DNA of 64,000 nucleotides from NCBI GenBank assembly GCA_002286715.1, contig NSJX01000006.1, positions 682,001-746,000 of the forward strand, given 5' to 3'. A program made the position numbers and the translations under genes. This document shows, in pieces, positions 10,801-22,254 of this stretch (the first letter of the stretch is position 1; each line of letters starts with the position of its first letter). Under the pieces are notes generated by a model. It was given only the letters and a program-made list of their open reading frames with translations. It was not told the origin of the DNA and searched no databases. This DNA is from Dentipellis sp. KUC8613 (lineage: Eukaryota > Basidiomycota > Agaricomycetes > Russulales > Hericiaceae).

Positions 10801-12111
10801 TAGTACTCCCCGGACGGCACCTGATCAATGGGTCTCTTCTCGGCGCGAACGTCGCCGGGTTGGGCGCGTTCTTGTCCATGGCGCCGACAGCACCTGCAAT
10901 CGCGGCGGGTTTCCTGGGGATGAACACGGTTCTGAGCTTTATCAAGGGGTATACGCTTACTGCGGCTGTTGGAGGGGCTGATATGCGTGCGTGTTTCTGG
11001 TAGCATCTCTGCTTTCTTCCAAGCTGATGCTTTGCTGCGCGATCTAGCTGTCGTCATTACGGTCCTCAATGCGTATTCTGGGTTCGCCCTGGTCGCGGAA
11101 GGATTCATGCTGGACAATCCTCTGCTCACGACTGTTGGATCCTTGATTGGTGTCAGCGGTTCTATCCTGTCGTACATCATGGTCAGTGCCCATTGTCAAC
11201 TTTGCGGGCTTAGCGAACTTTTATTGATACCTCATGCAGTGCGTCGCTATGAATCGCAGCCTCCCGAACGTCCTCTTCGGCGGAGCGGGTGCACAGGCAG
11301 CCGCGCCGTCGGACTACAAGATCGAGGGCAAGATCACACAGACGAATGTAGATGAAGTGGTCGACATACTCGGCAACGCGGACAGCGTGATCTTGGTGCG
11401 TGCAACTCACTTCAACTTCACTTTCCTGTGCTGGGGGCTCATGCACATGGTGTGATAATCAAGGTTGTTGGCTATGGAATGGCCGTTGCGAAAGCGCAAT
11501 ATGCCATCTCGGAGATCACGTCTATTCTGCGTTCCAGAGGCGTCAACGTCCGCTTCGCGATCCACCCCGTCGCGGGCCGCATGCCCGGCCAGTGCAACGT
11601 CCTGCTCGCCGAGGCATCCGTTCCTTACGACAGTAAGTGGTCTCCATTCTGCATGCATTATAGATCGTGACGTTGAGCTGTGCTATGCAGTTGTGCTCGA
11701 GATGGACGAGATCAATGACGACTTCTCCGACACGGACGTCACGCTGGTCATCGGCGCGAACGACACCGTCAACCCGATCGCGCTGGAGCCTGGTAGCTCC
11801 ATCGCGGGCATGCCGGTTCTCCATGCGTGGAAGAGCAAGCAGGTGATTGTGATGAAGCGGGGCATGAGCAGTGGCTACGGTACGTCTTTGCATTTACATG
11901 GGTGGGGAGTTGGCGACTGATGGTATGTTCTTTCCGCGCTACTAGCTGATGTGCCGAACCCGATGTTCTACATGCCGGGCACGAAGATGCTGTTCGGCGA
12001 TGCGAAGGATACGTGCGATGGTAAGCATCCCTTCCATTACTCCATCCACCGAATTGAACTGACGGAATTGATTCAACAGCGTTGAAGCGGGGCTTGGAAG
12101 CCAAACATTAA
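7834..12111 (+). CDS. NNT: Proton-translocating NAD(P) transhydrogenase, mitochondrial
   Basis: Uses the proton gradient to drive NADH + NADP+ to NAD+ + NADPH in the inner mitochondrial membrane. Nineteen exons sum to 3237 nt (1078 residues, frame closed): 7834-7924, 7983-8069, 8133-8550, 8606-8695, 8758-8761, 8812-9090, 9143-9187, 9241-9358, 9417-9884, 9936-10088, 10142-10282, 10342-10674, 10732-10986, 11048-11181, 11240-11395, 11464-11632, 11691-11879, 11946-12020, 12080-12111. Domain I (NAD-binding) shows [29 protein letters not shown] and [11 protein letters not shown]. The membrane domain follows ([30 protein letters not shown]), then the NADP-binding domain III ([27 protein letters not shown]). 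The N terminus is basic and lacks acids, fitting a mitochondrial presequence. Exon 5 is only 4 nt. The usual PGYG of domain III reads VGYG here. Confidence 0.95.
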
Positions 12112-12632
12112 TCGATCCCAATCATGGGAGGATCTACAATGAGCAAGATGGTTGGTGCATTGTATATAGTGTACAAGGAGGACCGCACAAAATTATGTGT
12201 ACAACACTGGTTTCTGAAGCAGGTGCATTTGACTTTGTTGATGTGTGGTCGTGTAGGCGTACTCGAGTACTATCTCTGTGATCTAGCTAGCTCGTATTGC
12301 TTTGGGACAGTTTGCTTTTTCATCTGTATACCTTGTCAACTATATATTCGCATTTCATTTCCTACGAGACATGAGTATTTGGGGCAGTGGGGTTCGACAT
12401 AACGCAGCATGGTGACCAGCAAGCACATGTACAGAGCAAAGCAAATGGAGCCTGGAAACGGAAACTAAAACTAGGGACGACGAAAACGAAGAGCGGATGG
12501 TGCATCACATAACGATACGATACTCAAGGATAGCAAGAGCAAAGAATGGAAGAGAAGCAAATGGAGGGACAGGGGGATAGCGCGAGCGAATTCAAACGAA
12601 GAGATGAGAGCAGATTGCGAAGATAGCTGACG
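12112..12632. other. Convergent 3' spacer
   Basis: Lies between the stops of the plus-strand transhydrogenase and the minus-strand DUF7918 gene. A/T-richer than the coding flanks; no gene seen. It probably holds both 3' UTRs and polyadenylation regions. Confidence 0.4.
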
Positions 12633-13907
12633 TCAAAACAGATTGTCGAAGTTCAGGAAGGTGGGATCTCCGGCATCGGCCATCGGGTTTGTGGGGTAGT
12701 CTGAATTGGTAGTGGATTGGGAGTCTTGAGGGGTGTCCGCGGGAGCGTCTTTGGAAACATAGTCGTCGTCGAGGTGGTAGTCTGGTTGTGCGCCTTGCGA
12801 CTGGGACGAGGCAGAGCTACCTTCACTTGTTTTCTGGCTTTTTCGGGCAGTGGCTGCGGAGACGGTCTGCAAAAGGATCGACGTTAGCAGTTCTTGGCAT
12901 TAGTATTTTGGGTGTATATAGCTTACTCTGCGGAGGCGCTTCGAGACGGATCGCTTCGGGCTGGGGCCGGGTGTCACTGGTAAAGGAACAGACGTCGACC
13001 GAGAATCAAACACGTCAAACGAAGCCGCCACCTTTGGGGGGTGTTTCACAGTCTTGACGGCATTCGAGATTTTCAGTCCTTGGGCGTCGAGGAATTCTAT
13101 GCGAATATCGTCAGTGCGATATTCCAAAATCCAAACGATGAGTATGCATTTCACCTTGCGACCGATATCGAAAAATGAAGGTCACGAACGCTCCTCGGTT
13201 CTGCTTGTCGTAAGGCTCGAACGACCAAGTGGACTCGTGCTGAGAACATGTAGTCGTTTCGGATCCATACCTGTCGGCAAATGATCTATGAAGTAGGACG
13301 AGCGACATCGCGACAACTCGACATACCCAACACGCATCTCGTATATCCTGTGCTTGCCTTTCGTCGGGTTCGGTATACTTGGAAAATCATTAGGATGGTA
13401 GCCTCCGGTTCTCCGTATTTGCCTGATTTTGAGGACTATCATCCCGAGCTGCTTCGGGTCTACGCCTGGGTCTGGAGCCGCCCCTTTCCCTGTTACAGAA
13501 TACTATGAATTGAGTGTACGCCTCGCAGATTGAATAGAAGAGTGGCATACCATCATCAACGTCGGCGAATGTAAAGGGACGCTCTGCCGATGGACCCGTT
13601 CGTACACCAGTCCGACAAGTCGCGCCCTCTCCGAAGAGGAAGTATCCTGCAACTTTGAACCCGTCGAGAGAGATGTATGCCGCACTGTCGATCTTGGTCC
13701 CGGTATCCCTCCAGTTCACCACAAACGTCTGCAAGGTTGAATTCGTTGAGTTCACTTCGCATGACGCGATGCCACACTCACCTTTCCCTGTTCACTTGCA
13801 ATCCAGCACGTCACCTTATGCTTCTCCTCGTCCACAGCTACTTCGTACTCGGGTAGCTCCGTCCCGTCGGAGGTAATCCAGGCGTCAAATCCGCGGTGGT
13901 TGAGCAT
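12633..13907 (-). CDS. DUF7918-type basidiomycete protein
   Basis: Function unknown. Exons on the minus strand: 13907-13782, 13728-13551, 13489-13327, 13285-13155, 13096-12927, 12866-12633; 333 residues with the frame closed. The N-terminal part (FDAWITSDGTELPEYEV, VTCWIASEQGKTFVV, YISLDGFKVAGYFL) and the later FVTFIFRYRS block match my knowledge of the DUF7918 family, abundant in mushroom-forming fungi. The C-terminal third is Ser/Thr/Pro-rich, with basic RRR and KR patches then an acidic end, so it is probably disordered and perhaps nuclear. The third intron (13286-13326) is only 41 nt. The gene is head-to-head with the AP endonuclease. Confidence 0.75.
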
Positions 13908-14331
13908 GCAGACCGTCCGAATAACTATGTAGTGAGGTGTAGCGGTGTGGGTAGCAAGACCATGGGTCGGACGTGCGGAGTCCAGGGAGTCCTGAACAGT
14001 CTAATAAGAACAACACCAAAGCAGAAGCAAAGCAAACAATTACCGAGCCTTGAAGCGGAAAAGAGGACAAGCGAAAGGCGATATCCGAAGCTTTGTGCTT
14101 TGAGTTCGGCGTGCTCCAGCTCGAGCCAGCGGGCAACTCGGCGACGCGACCAGTTCACTTTCTCACGTGATGCGCGTTCAGACGCGTTCGATCACATGGT
14201 CGCTTGCCGGCGGCATGCTTACCGCTCTCCGTCGCGCTGCCGCCGCGTCCAGCGCGACTGTGACTCTGAACCGTGCTCACGTACGCGTTGTACCACGCCA
14301 GCACACCATTACCATCCAGCGACTTGCTATC
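13908..14331. promoter_or_regulatory. Divergent promoter, DUF7918 gene / AP endonuclease
   Basis: Spacer between two oppositely oriented start codons. It contains the palindromic E-box CACGTG at 14164-14169, which abuts an ATG at 14170 that is in frame with the endonuclease start at 14332. Confidence 0.5.
14164..14169. promoter_or_regulatory. E-box CACGTG
   Basis: Palindromic CACGTG at the junction between the divergent promoter and the upstream ATG of the AP endonuclease. Known binding site for bHLH factors; occupancy is not known. Confidence 0.35.
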
Positions 14332-15676
14332 ATGCCTCCGAAACGTGCCGCTTCCTCCAAGAAACGCAAGGCCTCTGAGTCTGATGACGAAGCCGGCAGC
14401 CCTCCTCCTAAGCCGACAAAGAAGTCCAAGGTCAAGGACGCGGAGGGTACCAAAGCGGCCGACACGTCAGATGACACAGCACTCGCGCCCAACGGACAGC
14501 CTACGAATAAGGTGTTGCCTGTGAACATCAGTTTTCCGCCGCGCATACCAGACACGACGCGTATATCGACGTGGAATATCTGTGGTTTGGCCGCGAGTCA
14601 AAAGAAGGTACGTGTCTTTGACCTAGTAATGTCCAGAGTCGAACGAGAGTTTATCGTGTCGCGTCAAGGGCTTCAAATACTACGTGGAGGCAGAAGACCC
14701 GGATATTCTTATATTGACAGAAACCAAGGTCAGTTGTAAGTTTAGAAGTCAGCGTCCGTGGTTAATCATACGCGGGTGGTTATAGGTCAATAACGAACCT
14801 GTTGATCCCGCCTTGACGGAGAGGTTCCCGTACCGTTATTGGTCTATCTCTGAGAAGAAGACGTATTGTTTGTCATTTCTCCGAAAATGGTAGACGGCGT
14901 CTGACCCTTGTCTGCTAGCGGGAACCGCGGTCCTTTCTAAGCACAAACCTCTCCGCGTCGACAAGACGCTCCCTGGTCACCCTGACCCAGACTATGTTAA
15001 GGGACGCATTGTCACGCTTGAGTTCGACAAGTACTACCTGATTGCGACGTATGTCGTGAACGCTGGAACGCAGCTGAAGGTAAGCACAGTTCTTAACAGG
15101 AATTTGTGTAGACTCAGAAATGTCTGGTAGACGATGGATGCGAAGAAACTATGGAACACCCACTTCGAGACTTACATTCGGGATCTAGACAAGAAGAAGC
15201 CTGTCATCTGGACCGGTGACCTCAATGTTGCTCCGACAGCGAAAGGTAACCAATCTCTATTTTACCGTTTCTAATTCTCTCAACCCTATGTCGCAGACTT
15301 GACCAACCCCAAGCCTAACTGGAACAAGACGCCTGGATACACAGAAGAGGAAACGACTGCATTTGCTAACATCTTGAATCCTCCAAAGTCTGCGACTGGC
15401 GCAAACAAGTTTGTGGATGTGTGGCGAGAAAAACACCCCGACGATAGTCATTACACATACTTTTCATACAGGTTCAACTGCCGGAGCAAGGGTATTGGGT
15501 GGCGCTTGGATATGTGTAAGTCATGGTCGTGCTCTGACGCCAATTATACTAACCTCTTCATAGATGTGTTGAGCGAGCGCATTGCGGAATGCGTCAAGAT
15601 GTGTGAAATCCGTAGCGAAATCTACGGGGCTTCCGACCATTGTCCTGTTGTTCTAGAGATTGAAGGATCTCTATAG
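14332..15676 (+). CDS. Class II AP endonuclease (ExoIII/APE1 family)
   Basis: Cleaves DNA 5' of abasic sites in base excision repair. Exons 14332-14607, 14669-14728, 14786-14867, 14919-15079, 15131-15245, 15297-15515, 15564-15676; 341 residues. The ExoIII signatures are visible: STWNICGL, ILTETK (metal-binding Glu), YSGTAVLSK, WTGDLNVAP (Asp/Asn pair), GWRLDMYVLSERI and the catalytic His in GASDHCPVVLEI. Residues 1-55 are Lys/Arg/Ser-rich and look like a nuclear localisation tail. An in-frame ATG at 14170 would add 54 arginine-rich residues with no acidic residue, resembling a mitochondrial presequence. Dual targeting is therefore possible (inference). OGG1, the glycosylase acting upstream in the same pathway, is elsewhere in this window. 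Confidence 0.93.
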
Positions 15677-16044
15677 ACCCTTGCTCCATCTCCTGAGGCT
15701 GCTCTTGATCTAGCTATTGCTCTGTTTATGCTTTCGTTCACTGTACCTGTATATATAATCTTCTGGGACCTGGATAGTATAGAGAGAAGCTGGTGAAACT
15801 TGCATTGGAACCGAGAATCTGGCGAAACCCCCATATCGTGATTTATTTCCGGGATACCTGGGGTCCTTGGTCCTTGGTCCGAGCGCTTGACAACTCTCTC
15901 AAATGTGAACCTGGACGCCATGGAGATTCCTAGACCTTACGCTCACATCCAGTGTCGGAGTTGTTCGTCCTGCGATCGCAGAGAATCTGCTCTGCGTTTG
16001 TGACAGATCCATTGAGGTGCGGAACAAGGCGTCCGTGATCTGTC
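15677..16044. other. Spacer with promoter of MFS transporter 1
   Basis: No gene supported. It holds the 3' UTR of the endonuclease gene and the promoter of the first transporter. Confidence 0.4.
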
Positions 16045-18084
16045 ATGTCGTCCAGTCGGGCCGACATCATCGAGGTAGGAATTGTACTTATCATCCAAGC
16101 AGCGCATGCACACCTGACAATCCTGTTTGAACAAAGGTTCTAGGTGTAAACTACGAGAGCCGGTCCTCAACTGAACTCGTCGATGGCTTTCCAGATGTTC
16201 CCGACTATGTTCCTCCTACATTGACCAGGCTAGAAGGCCTGCCTGAGAATATCCAAGCGAAATTCAAGATATATGAATCCCAGACTGCATGGATAAGGCG
16301 GAAATTCGGCATTAGTGGATACTTTCAGGTCTATACGATGTGCAGCCTCTTCGCATCTATGGGCTGCTTCATTACAGGTCTAGACACAGGTATGACTTTC
16401 CTTGCCATGGGATACTAAGTGCAGGGCTAATCCCAGATAAAAGGCACAATTGGGCCTATCACACTGATGCCTCAATTCCGCGACAGATTTGGCACCGACT
16501 CACCTGTGACGCAGGGCTTAGTGGTGTCGTGTATCCTCATGACGGCCTCCGTCGCAGCCATTTTCTCTGGGCCTTTCGCAGACCGGTTCTCTCGTACGCA
16601 CATATTTGCAACTGGAGCGTTGATCTTCAGCCTCGGATCCCTCATCACCGCCGCCTCCGGCAATCTCAGCATGCTTCTTACTGGACGCTGCATTGCTGGC
16701 TTTGGCCAGGGCTTGTTCTGGTCCACGATCACGGTGTACATAACTGAGATCGCACCGACAAATATTCGAGGCAGGCTGTCCTGCATTGCGCAGCTGTACA
16801 TCACGATGGGCATTGCATTGGGTATGTTCGTCCCACTTTTTTAGAAGCGAATATCACGTTGAACATATGATAGGATACTTCATCTCCTACGGCTGCATCA
16901 GGCTAACCTCCTCGACATCCTGGCGCCTTCCTTTCATCGTTCAGGCTGTTTTGTCTCTCCAATTTGCTGTAGGATCCGTCTTCCTCCCACACTCGCCCCG
17001 TTGGCTGCAGCACGTCGGACGCACGGACGAAGCTTCACGAACGTGGTCTTATCTGGGATTCAGCGCGATCGAAGTCCAGAAAGAGCAGGAGTTTGTCCAG
17101 CGCCAGGCGAGTGCGCAGTACGTCGGGTGGTATGCTACAGCGAAGATGCTGTGGAGCAAGGATGTACGGGGACGAACTGCACTTGGGGTGTTTCTTATGG
17201 CGATGCAACAGGTTTGTCGGCCACCCGTTTCGCAACGGAATAGCTCTGAACTGAGAAATTGATAGGCGTGTGGAATCAATGCAATCGTATACGTGAGTCC
17301 CAGCTAGTACAGCCCGGCATTTCCAAGTGTATGCTTACCTGACGTGAGCAGTACGCGCCTGTCCTGTTTGCTCAGGCTGGCTTGAAACCCATGACAACCG
17401 CCTTCCTGGCTTCCGGGATCTCCGCTCTGCTGAATTGTTTGTACACCATCGTTGCCCAAACATTTACAGACAGACGTAAGCCTCCCACCTGATTTCTCTC
17501 GAGATGCGTCTCACCCGCACCATAGTGGGCCGCCGATCCTTCGTCATCGTGGGTGGCACTATGATCTCCATCAGCATGCTGATCATTGGCACGATGTACG
17601 CGACCCATGCATCGGAGAGCGCGGTCGGGAAATGGATGATTGTCGGCTGCCTTTACCTCTTCTTGTTCGTCTTCTCGATGACGTGGGGCATCGTGACTCG
17701 CATCTACTGCACCGAGATCCAGCCCATCCGGACTCGCGCAGCGGCCACCAGTCTCGCGCAATGTGCGCATTGGGTAAGTGTCCATTCGTCAGACCTGTCG
17801 TGCATTTCTCATTATTTGAGCAGGTTGTCGACTGGCTCATAGCGTTCACGGCGCCGCTTTACCTCTCGAAATCAGCCTCTGGGCCGTATTTTCTCTTCGG
17901 CGGCTGCGCGCTGCTCACGGCGATCGTATGTCTGCTCTTTCAGCCTGAAAGTCGTGGCATCACCCTCGAGGGTCTTGATGGCCTCTTTGAGGTTAGCCCC
18001 TGGCGCAAGTTGTTGGAGAGATATTTGTCTGGGAGACGTGAAGGGAGAGAGGAGCCAATCGCGTTGACATTACGTCGTGCATGA
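16045..18084 (+). CDS. MFS sugar-type transporter 1 (tandem pair)
   Basis: Twelve-helix plasma-membrane transporter of the sugar porter family. Proposed exons: 16045-16074, 16137-16389, 16444-16821, 16874-17211, 17266-17292, 17352-17475, 17526-17773, 17824-18084; 552 residues. Family marks: GFxxGxDTG-like FITGLDTG in TM1, FADRFSRTH after TM2, GRCIAGFGQGLFWSTITVY, EIAPTNIRGRLS, SPRWL, YAPVLFAQAG, DRLGRRSF and the PESRGITLEGLDGLFE end. The first exon and its CAAAG acceptor are inferred because the first conserved block has no upstream ATG in its own exon. About 350 nt downstream lies a paralog in the same orientation. Substrate unknown; hexoses are a reasonable guess. Confidence 0.85.
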
Positions 18085-18410
18085 TAGTCGAGGGGATCTT
18101 GCAGGAGAGTGAAAGTTTGAATAACAAGTACATAACACGCAATACCTCACCCTACAGCCCTCGGTGTCCCGGGTCCCTTCTCCAGAGTCCAGCCTTCATA
18201 GACTCCCCGCAATCGGGATCACAGATCTATGCCCGAGGAGATGGTGGGAAGGAAGGCGCCTGCACAGGTCGGAAGTTCGGCCCAACACCTCCGCGTTACC
18301 GTCATGCATGAGTAAAAAAACATCCCTGCGTATTATCTGTTGCTTATCGACCCCCGGGGCCCCGCGGGACAGTGAGCGCTGAACGTCCTTCAAAACCAGT
18401 CGCAGAGAAT
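18085..18410. other. Spacer between tandem transporters
   Basis: No gene. It contains a GC-rich palindromic stretch near 18350-18367 in the promoter of transporter 2. Confidence 0.4.
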
Positions 18411-20476
18411 ATGTCTGGGATCCAGTCGTCGGTATGTACGTCGTTTGCGCGTCGACTGAACCTGCTAAGGCTTCTGCGTCTTCAAAGCACGTTAGCGTGA
18501 AGGAGGACGCCCACGCCCACGATGTCGCTCTGCCGACCTTGACCAAAAGACAGGGCTTGGATCCGGATACGCCTGCGCCGACAGCCTCTCCAGAGACACC
18601 GACGGTACCTGCACTCCCAGAAACACACCCAGAACCAGAACCCGCCCATGTATCTCTCAAACAACGCTTTCACCGACGCTTCGGCATGTATCTTCGTACA
18701 TACTCACTATGTAGCATCTTCGCCTCGCTCAGCGGCTTTCACTTCGGGTTCGACACAGGTGCGTCCCCCCACATCGAGAACACTGTATATGTTTTCAATG
18801 TACCATGCACAGGCTCCATTGGCCCCGTCACGGTCATGCCGCAATTCAAAGCGCAGTTCGACCCTATCTCGCCCATCCTGCAGGGCCTCATTGTATCCTC
18901 AATCCTCATGACCGCCTCGCTCTCCTCGGTTCTCGCAGGCCCGCTCTCCGACCGCTTCTCGCGCACGCGCACGTTCGGCACCGGCGCGGGCATCTTCTGC
19001 GTCGGCTCCGTCATCTCGAGCTGCGCGTACAACCTGGCGATGCTCTTCGTCGGGCGGTTAATCACTGGCGTGGGCGAAGGACTATTTCTCTCAACTGTGA
19101 CGGTATACATTCTCGAAATTGCGCCGACGAGCATTCGCGGACAGCTATCGTGCACGACGCAGTTGTTTGTGACACTCGGTGTTGCGAGTGGTAAGCCGCG
19201 GTGTATTTTCTACTCACGTAGCCAGAGGTGACTCAGTACGCCCTTGTTTGCAGGATACTTCTTCTCGTACGGCACCGTAAACATCGACTCCTCGCTCTCT
19301 TGGCGTCTCCTCTTCATCACACAAGCCACCGTCTCGCTCGTCTTCTGCATCGGCTCATTCTTCCTTCCGCACTCCCCACGCTGGCTGCGTCACGTCGGCC
19401 GCATCGAAGAGTCCAAGCGCGCCTGGGAGCGCCTTGGCTATACTGCGACAGAGGCCGAGAAGGAGCAAGAGGTCGTGCAGCGCGAGCATAATGAAGGGGC
19501 TGCACCGGCGCGCGCGGACGCGGAGAGACGTAGTGGATGGCTCGACACGGCGAGGATGCTGTTCAAGAAGGATATTCGCAGGCGGACGGTGTTGGGCATT
19601 TTCCTCATGGGCATGCAGCAGGCGTGTGGGATCGACGGTGTGCTCTACGTATGGCCCCTAGCCCTGAATATTTTCCCTGCGCTTGACTCATATGCGTTCT
19701 ATGCAGTACGCGCCCGTGCTGTTTTCTCAAGCCGGCCTTTCCTCTACGACATCGGCCTTCCTCGCTTCGGGTGTGTCTGGGCTCCTGAACGTCGCATGCA
19801 CAATCGTGACCCAGATTTTCACCGATGACTGTGCGCCCCGCCTCTACTCGATCCTGGTCACAATTTGCTAAAGTAGATGTCAACCTTCCGCTATTCTAGG
19901 GGGCCGCCGCCCATCCATGATCTGGGGCGGGTCCGTCATCTCAGGCACCATGCTGCTCATCGGCATCCTCTACGCAAGCGACGCGTCCGCCACCGCCGCT
20001 GGCCGCTGGACGGTCATCGCGCTCATCTACATCTTCATCGTCGCGTTCGCGATGAGCTGGGCGGTGGTGAACCGGATCTACTGCTCGGAGATCCAGCCGA
20101 TGCGCACGCGCGCTGCGGCGACGAGTTTGGGGCAGTGTGCGAACTGGGTGTGTATTCTCGCTGCGTTTCATTTTTGCGCAAGTTGGAGACTGATGTGTGT
20201 GACGGTATGCAGGCGGTCAACTGGATTATTGCGTTCACGACGCCGCTGTTCCTTCATGCATCCTCTTCGGGGCCGTATTTCCTCTTCGGCACTTGCGCAC
20301 TCATCACGGTTGTCGTATGCTTCCTGTTCCAGCCAGAGAGTAAGGGTGTCTCCCTCGAAGGGCTCGATTCAATCTTCGAGATTAGTCCGTGGCGAAGGTG
20401 GATGCGGCGCAGGGCGTCGAGGATGCACAATACGCGAGAGGAGCCGATCGCGCTCAGGCCGATTAGTTCTACTTGA
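18411..20476 (+). CDS. MFS sugar-type transporter 2 (tandem pair)
   Basis: Paralog of the upstream transporter. Exons: 18411-18431, 18488-18758, 18813-19190, 19254-19648, 19707-19830, 19900-20147, 20213-20476; 566 residues. An unspliced start at ATG 18434 (577 residues) also keeps the frame, so the first intron is a choice; I prefer it because GTATGT at 18432 is a strong donor and transporter 1 also has a short first exon. Marks: FGFDTGSIGPVTVMPQF, LSDRFSRTRTF, EIAPTSIRGQLS, SPRWL, YAPVLFSQAG, DDWGRRPSM and PESKGVSLEGLDSIFE. The N-terminal tail (about 60 residues) is Pro/Thr/Glu-rich. Intron sites match transporter 1 except that the intron before ACGI is absent here. Confidence 0.86.
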
Positions 20477-20674
20477 TCGACGAAGGGTGTCTTTGAATAT
20501 ATATCGATGGCGTGTATATGCGGGTTCAGGGAAATGGTGTGGGTTATTGGTATCGTTCCATCTTGATTCGAGAGCATACAGGAAGGCCTTGGGTCAGTAA
20601 AGCTACACCAGTCAAGCTACAGGCTACAATCAACGTATTCGCCAGCTTTGAAACATCTGCACCCGTGGCGGGAA

Positions 20675-22011
20675 TCAGAATTCCCCGAAACTTGTGTGCC
20701 CCGTCTCGCTTGCGTGCGCGCGGGCTTCTTTCTCGCCCTTCAGACCTTTGCCACAGATCTGAAGCATCCATTCGCGTCGGTGTGTATCGTATATGTGAGC
20801 GGCCACATACCTCGCACTTAAGATCGAAGGTCGCGGTATTGGTGTACGCTTTCTTCGCCCTCAGCTTCTCCGCCAACTTCTTGAGAGCCGCGATCATCGG
20901 ATCCTCATCGCCCTCGCCCACAATCGGGACGATGCTCATGCACCATTCCGCCGGTGCGCCCACCTCGGGAGCGATGACCGCCGCATCGTAGTGTATGCCT
21001 GAGTAGATGAGCATCACGCGGTTGCCGGTAGTGGGCTGGCCCGCGGGTGGTGAGAAGTAGTCGACCCGTCCGGTTTCGACGTCAATGGACGCGATTTCGG
21101 TACGGTAGTGCGCGGCTATGATCGAGAGCTCGATGGCGCCGCCCCAAGAGTTGGGAGAGAGAATCGTGGAGATGTAGTCGTTGCGTGGACGGCTGGTGGG
21201 CGAAGGCAGTCAGCGATCGGCATGATTACTTCTGAGGACGTGAGACTAGACAGACCCGAGGATGGCTTCAGACCAGGTTTCAGCATCGTTTCGGATTGCG
21301 TCTGCAACCACTGCACAGGAAAATTGTGAGAAGGAGTACTGCCGATATAGATCGGGACAGCGCACATTGACGCATCTTGCGGGCTTTCGACATGTCCTGC
21401 TCGAAAACAAGCGCAACAGAAGAGAATAGGCAGGAGTTATCATCTGGCACAATCTGTGAAAGTCATTTCAGCCAACTTGATCAGCATTCTCTGAAAGATA
21501 CGCACTCGGTGCACCAAAAAGCCTCCATCGGTCGGAACGTAGTCCGGCCCGTCTCCCGCACCCGCATTCACACCCGCGGACGGGCTCGCCCCAAACGCAT
21601 CGGAGAACGCCTCATGGCTCACAGGTATCGATGCGGGTGGGTTGATAATGTTTGCCCCGGGATCGTGAGGCAGCGGTGGTCGTGTGCTCGCGTGCACGGG
21701 CGGGGGCGCGGACCCCGCTCCCGCCTTCTGCGTAACGATAAGCTGGTCTCCCGCGACCAGGCCGAGACTCGAAACTGGGAGTTCTGGTATCACGCCCGTG
21801 AGCGGCTTGGGCGGGTATCCCGACTTGACTGTGCGCGGCGTGAGCGTGCAGAGCGCGGAGAGAGATTGGTCATTCACGCACGATCTTGTGCTGAAGGTGG
21901 GATTTCGGAGACGGAGAATATTTGCTGCTGGAGATCAAGCACGGTGGAGGTGTCAAAGTCGACTTGTAGGGTTGAGACACCCTTGGGGTGGCGTAATCGG
22001 ACGGGAGCCAT
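20675..22011 (-). CDS. OTU1: Ubiquitin thioesterase OTU1 (YOD1)
   Basis: Cdc48/p97-associated deubiquitinase acting in ER-associated degradation. Exons (minus): 22011-21882, 21828-21506, 21453-21366, 21310-21256, 21192-20811, 20758-20675; 353 residues, frame closed. The N-terminal UBX-like domain reads VRLRHPKGVSTLQVDF and LKSGYPPKPLT. A Pro/Ala-rich linker follows, then the OTU catalytic block VPDDNSCLFSSV (catalytic Cys about residue 159), AILGRPRNDYIS and NSWGGAIELSIIAAHYRTEI. The C-terminal C2H2 finger (CEICGKGL...HASETGH) is the OTU1 hallmark. UFD1, another Cdc48 cofactor, lies 32 kb away. Confidence 0.94.
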
Positions 22012-22254
22012 GGTGGGTGTTGCAGAGAAAGATGCTAGAGGGAGTCCCGCTCCGAGCGCCGCGTCATGCCTCGTGTCTACGCGTCGTACCACGTGACGTA
22101 CCTTCGAATCCTACTGCAGCCCTGTTCTTTGCCTCAGAGGCGATGATGAACAAGTACTGGTATCATGCATACGGATGCATGCAACCCCATGGCATAGCAG
22201 AAACCCTCGTGCACACAATAAAATAACGATAATTTACCTACGCACCAGCCCAGC

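Noticed and set aside
18340..18367. GC-rich palindrome ahead of transporter 2 as a terminator hairpin
   Set aside because: Hairpin terminators are bacterial; in this fungal context it is more likely a promoter GC box or chance.
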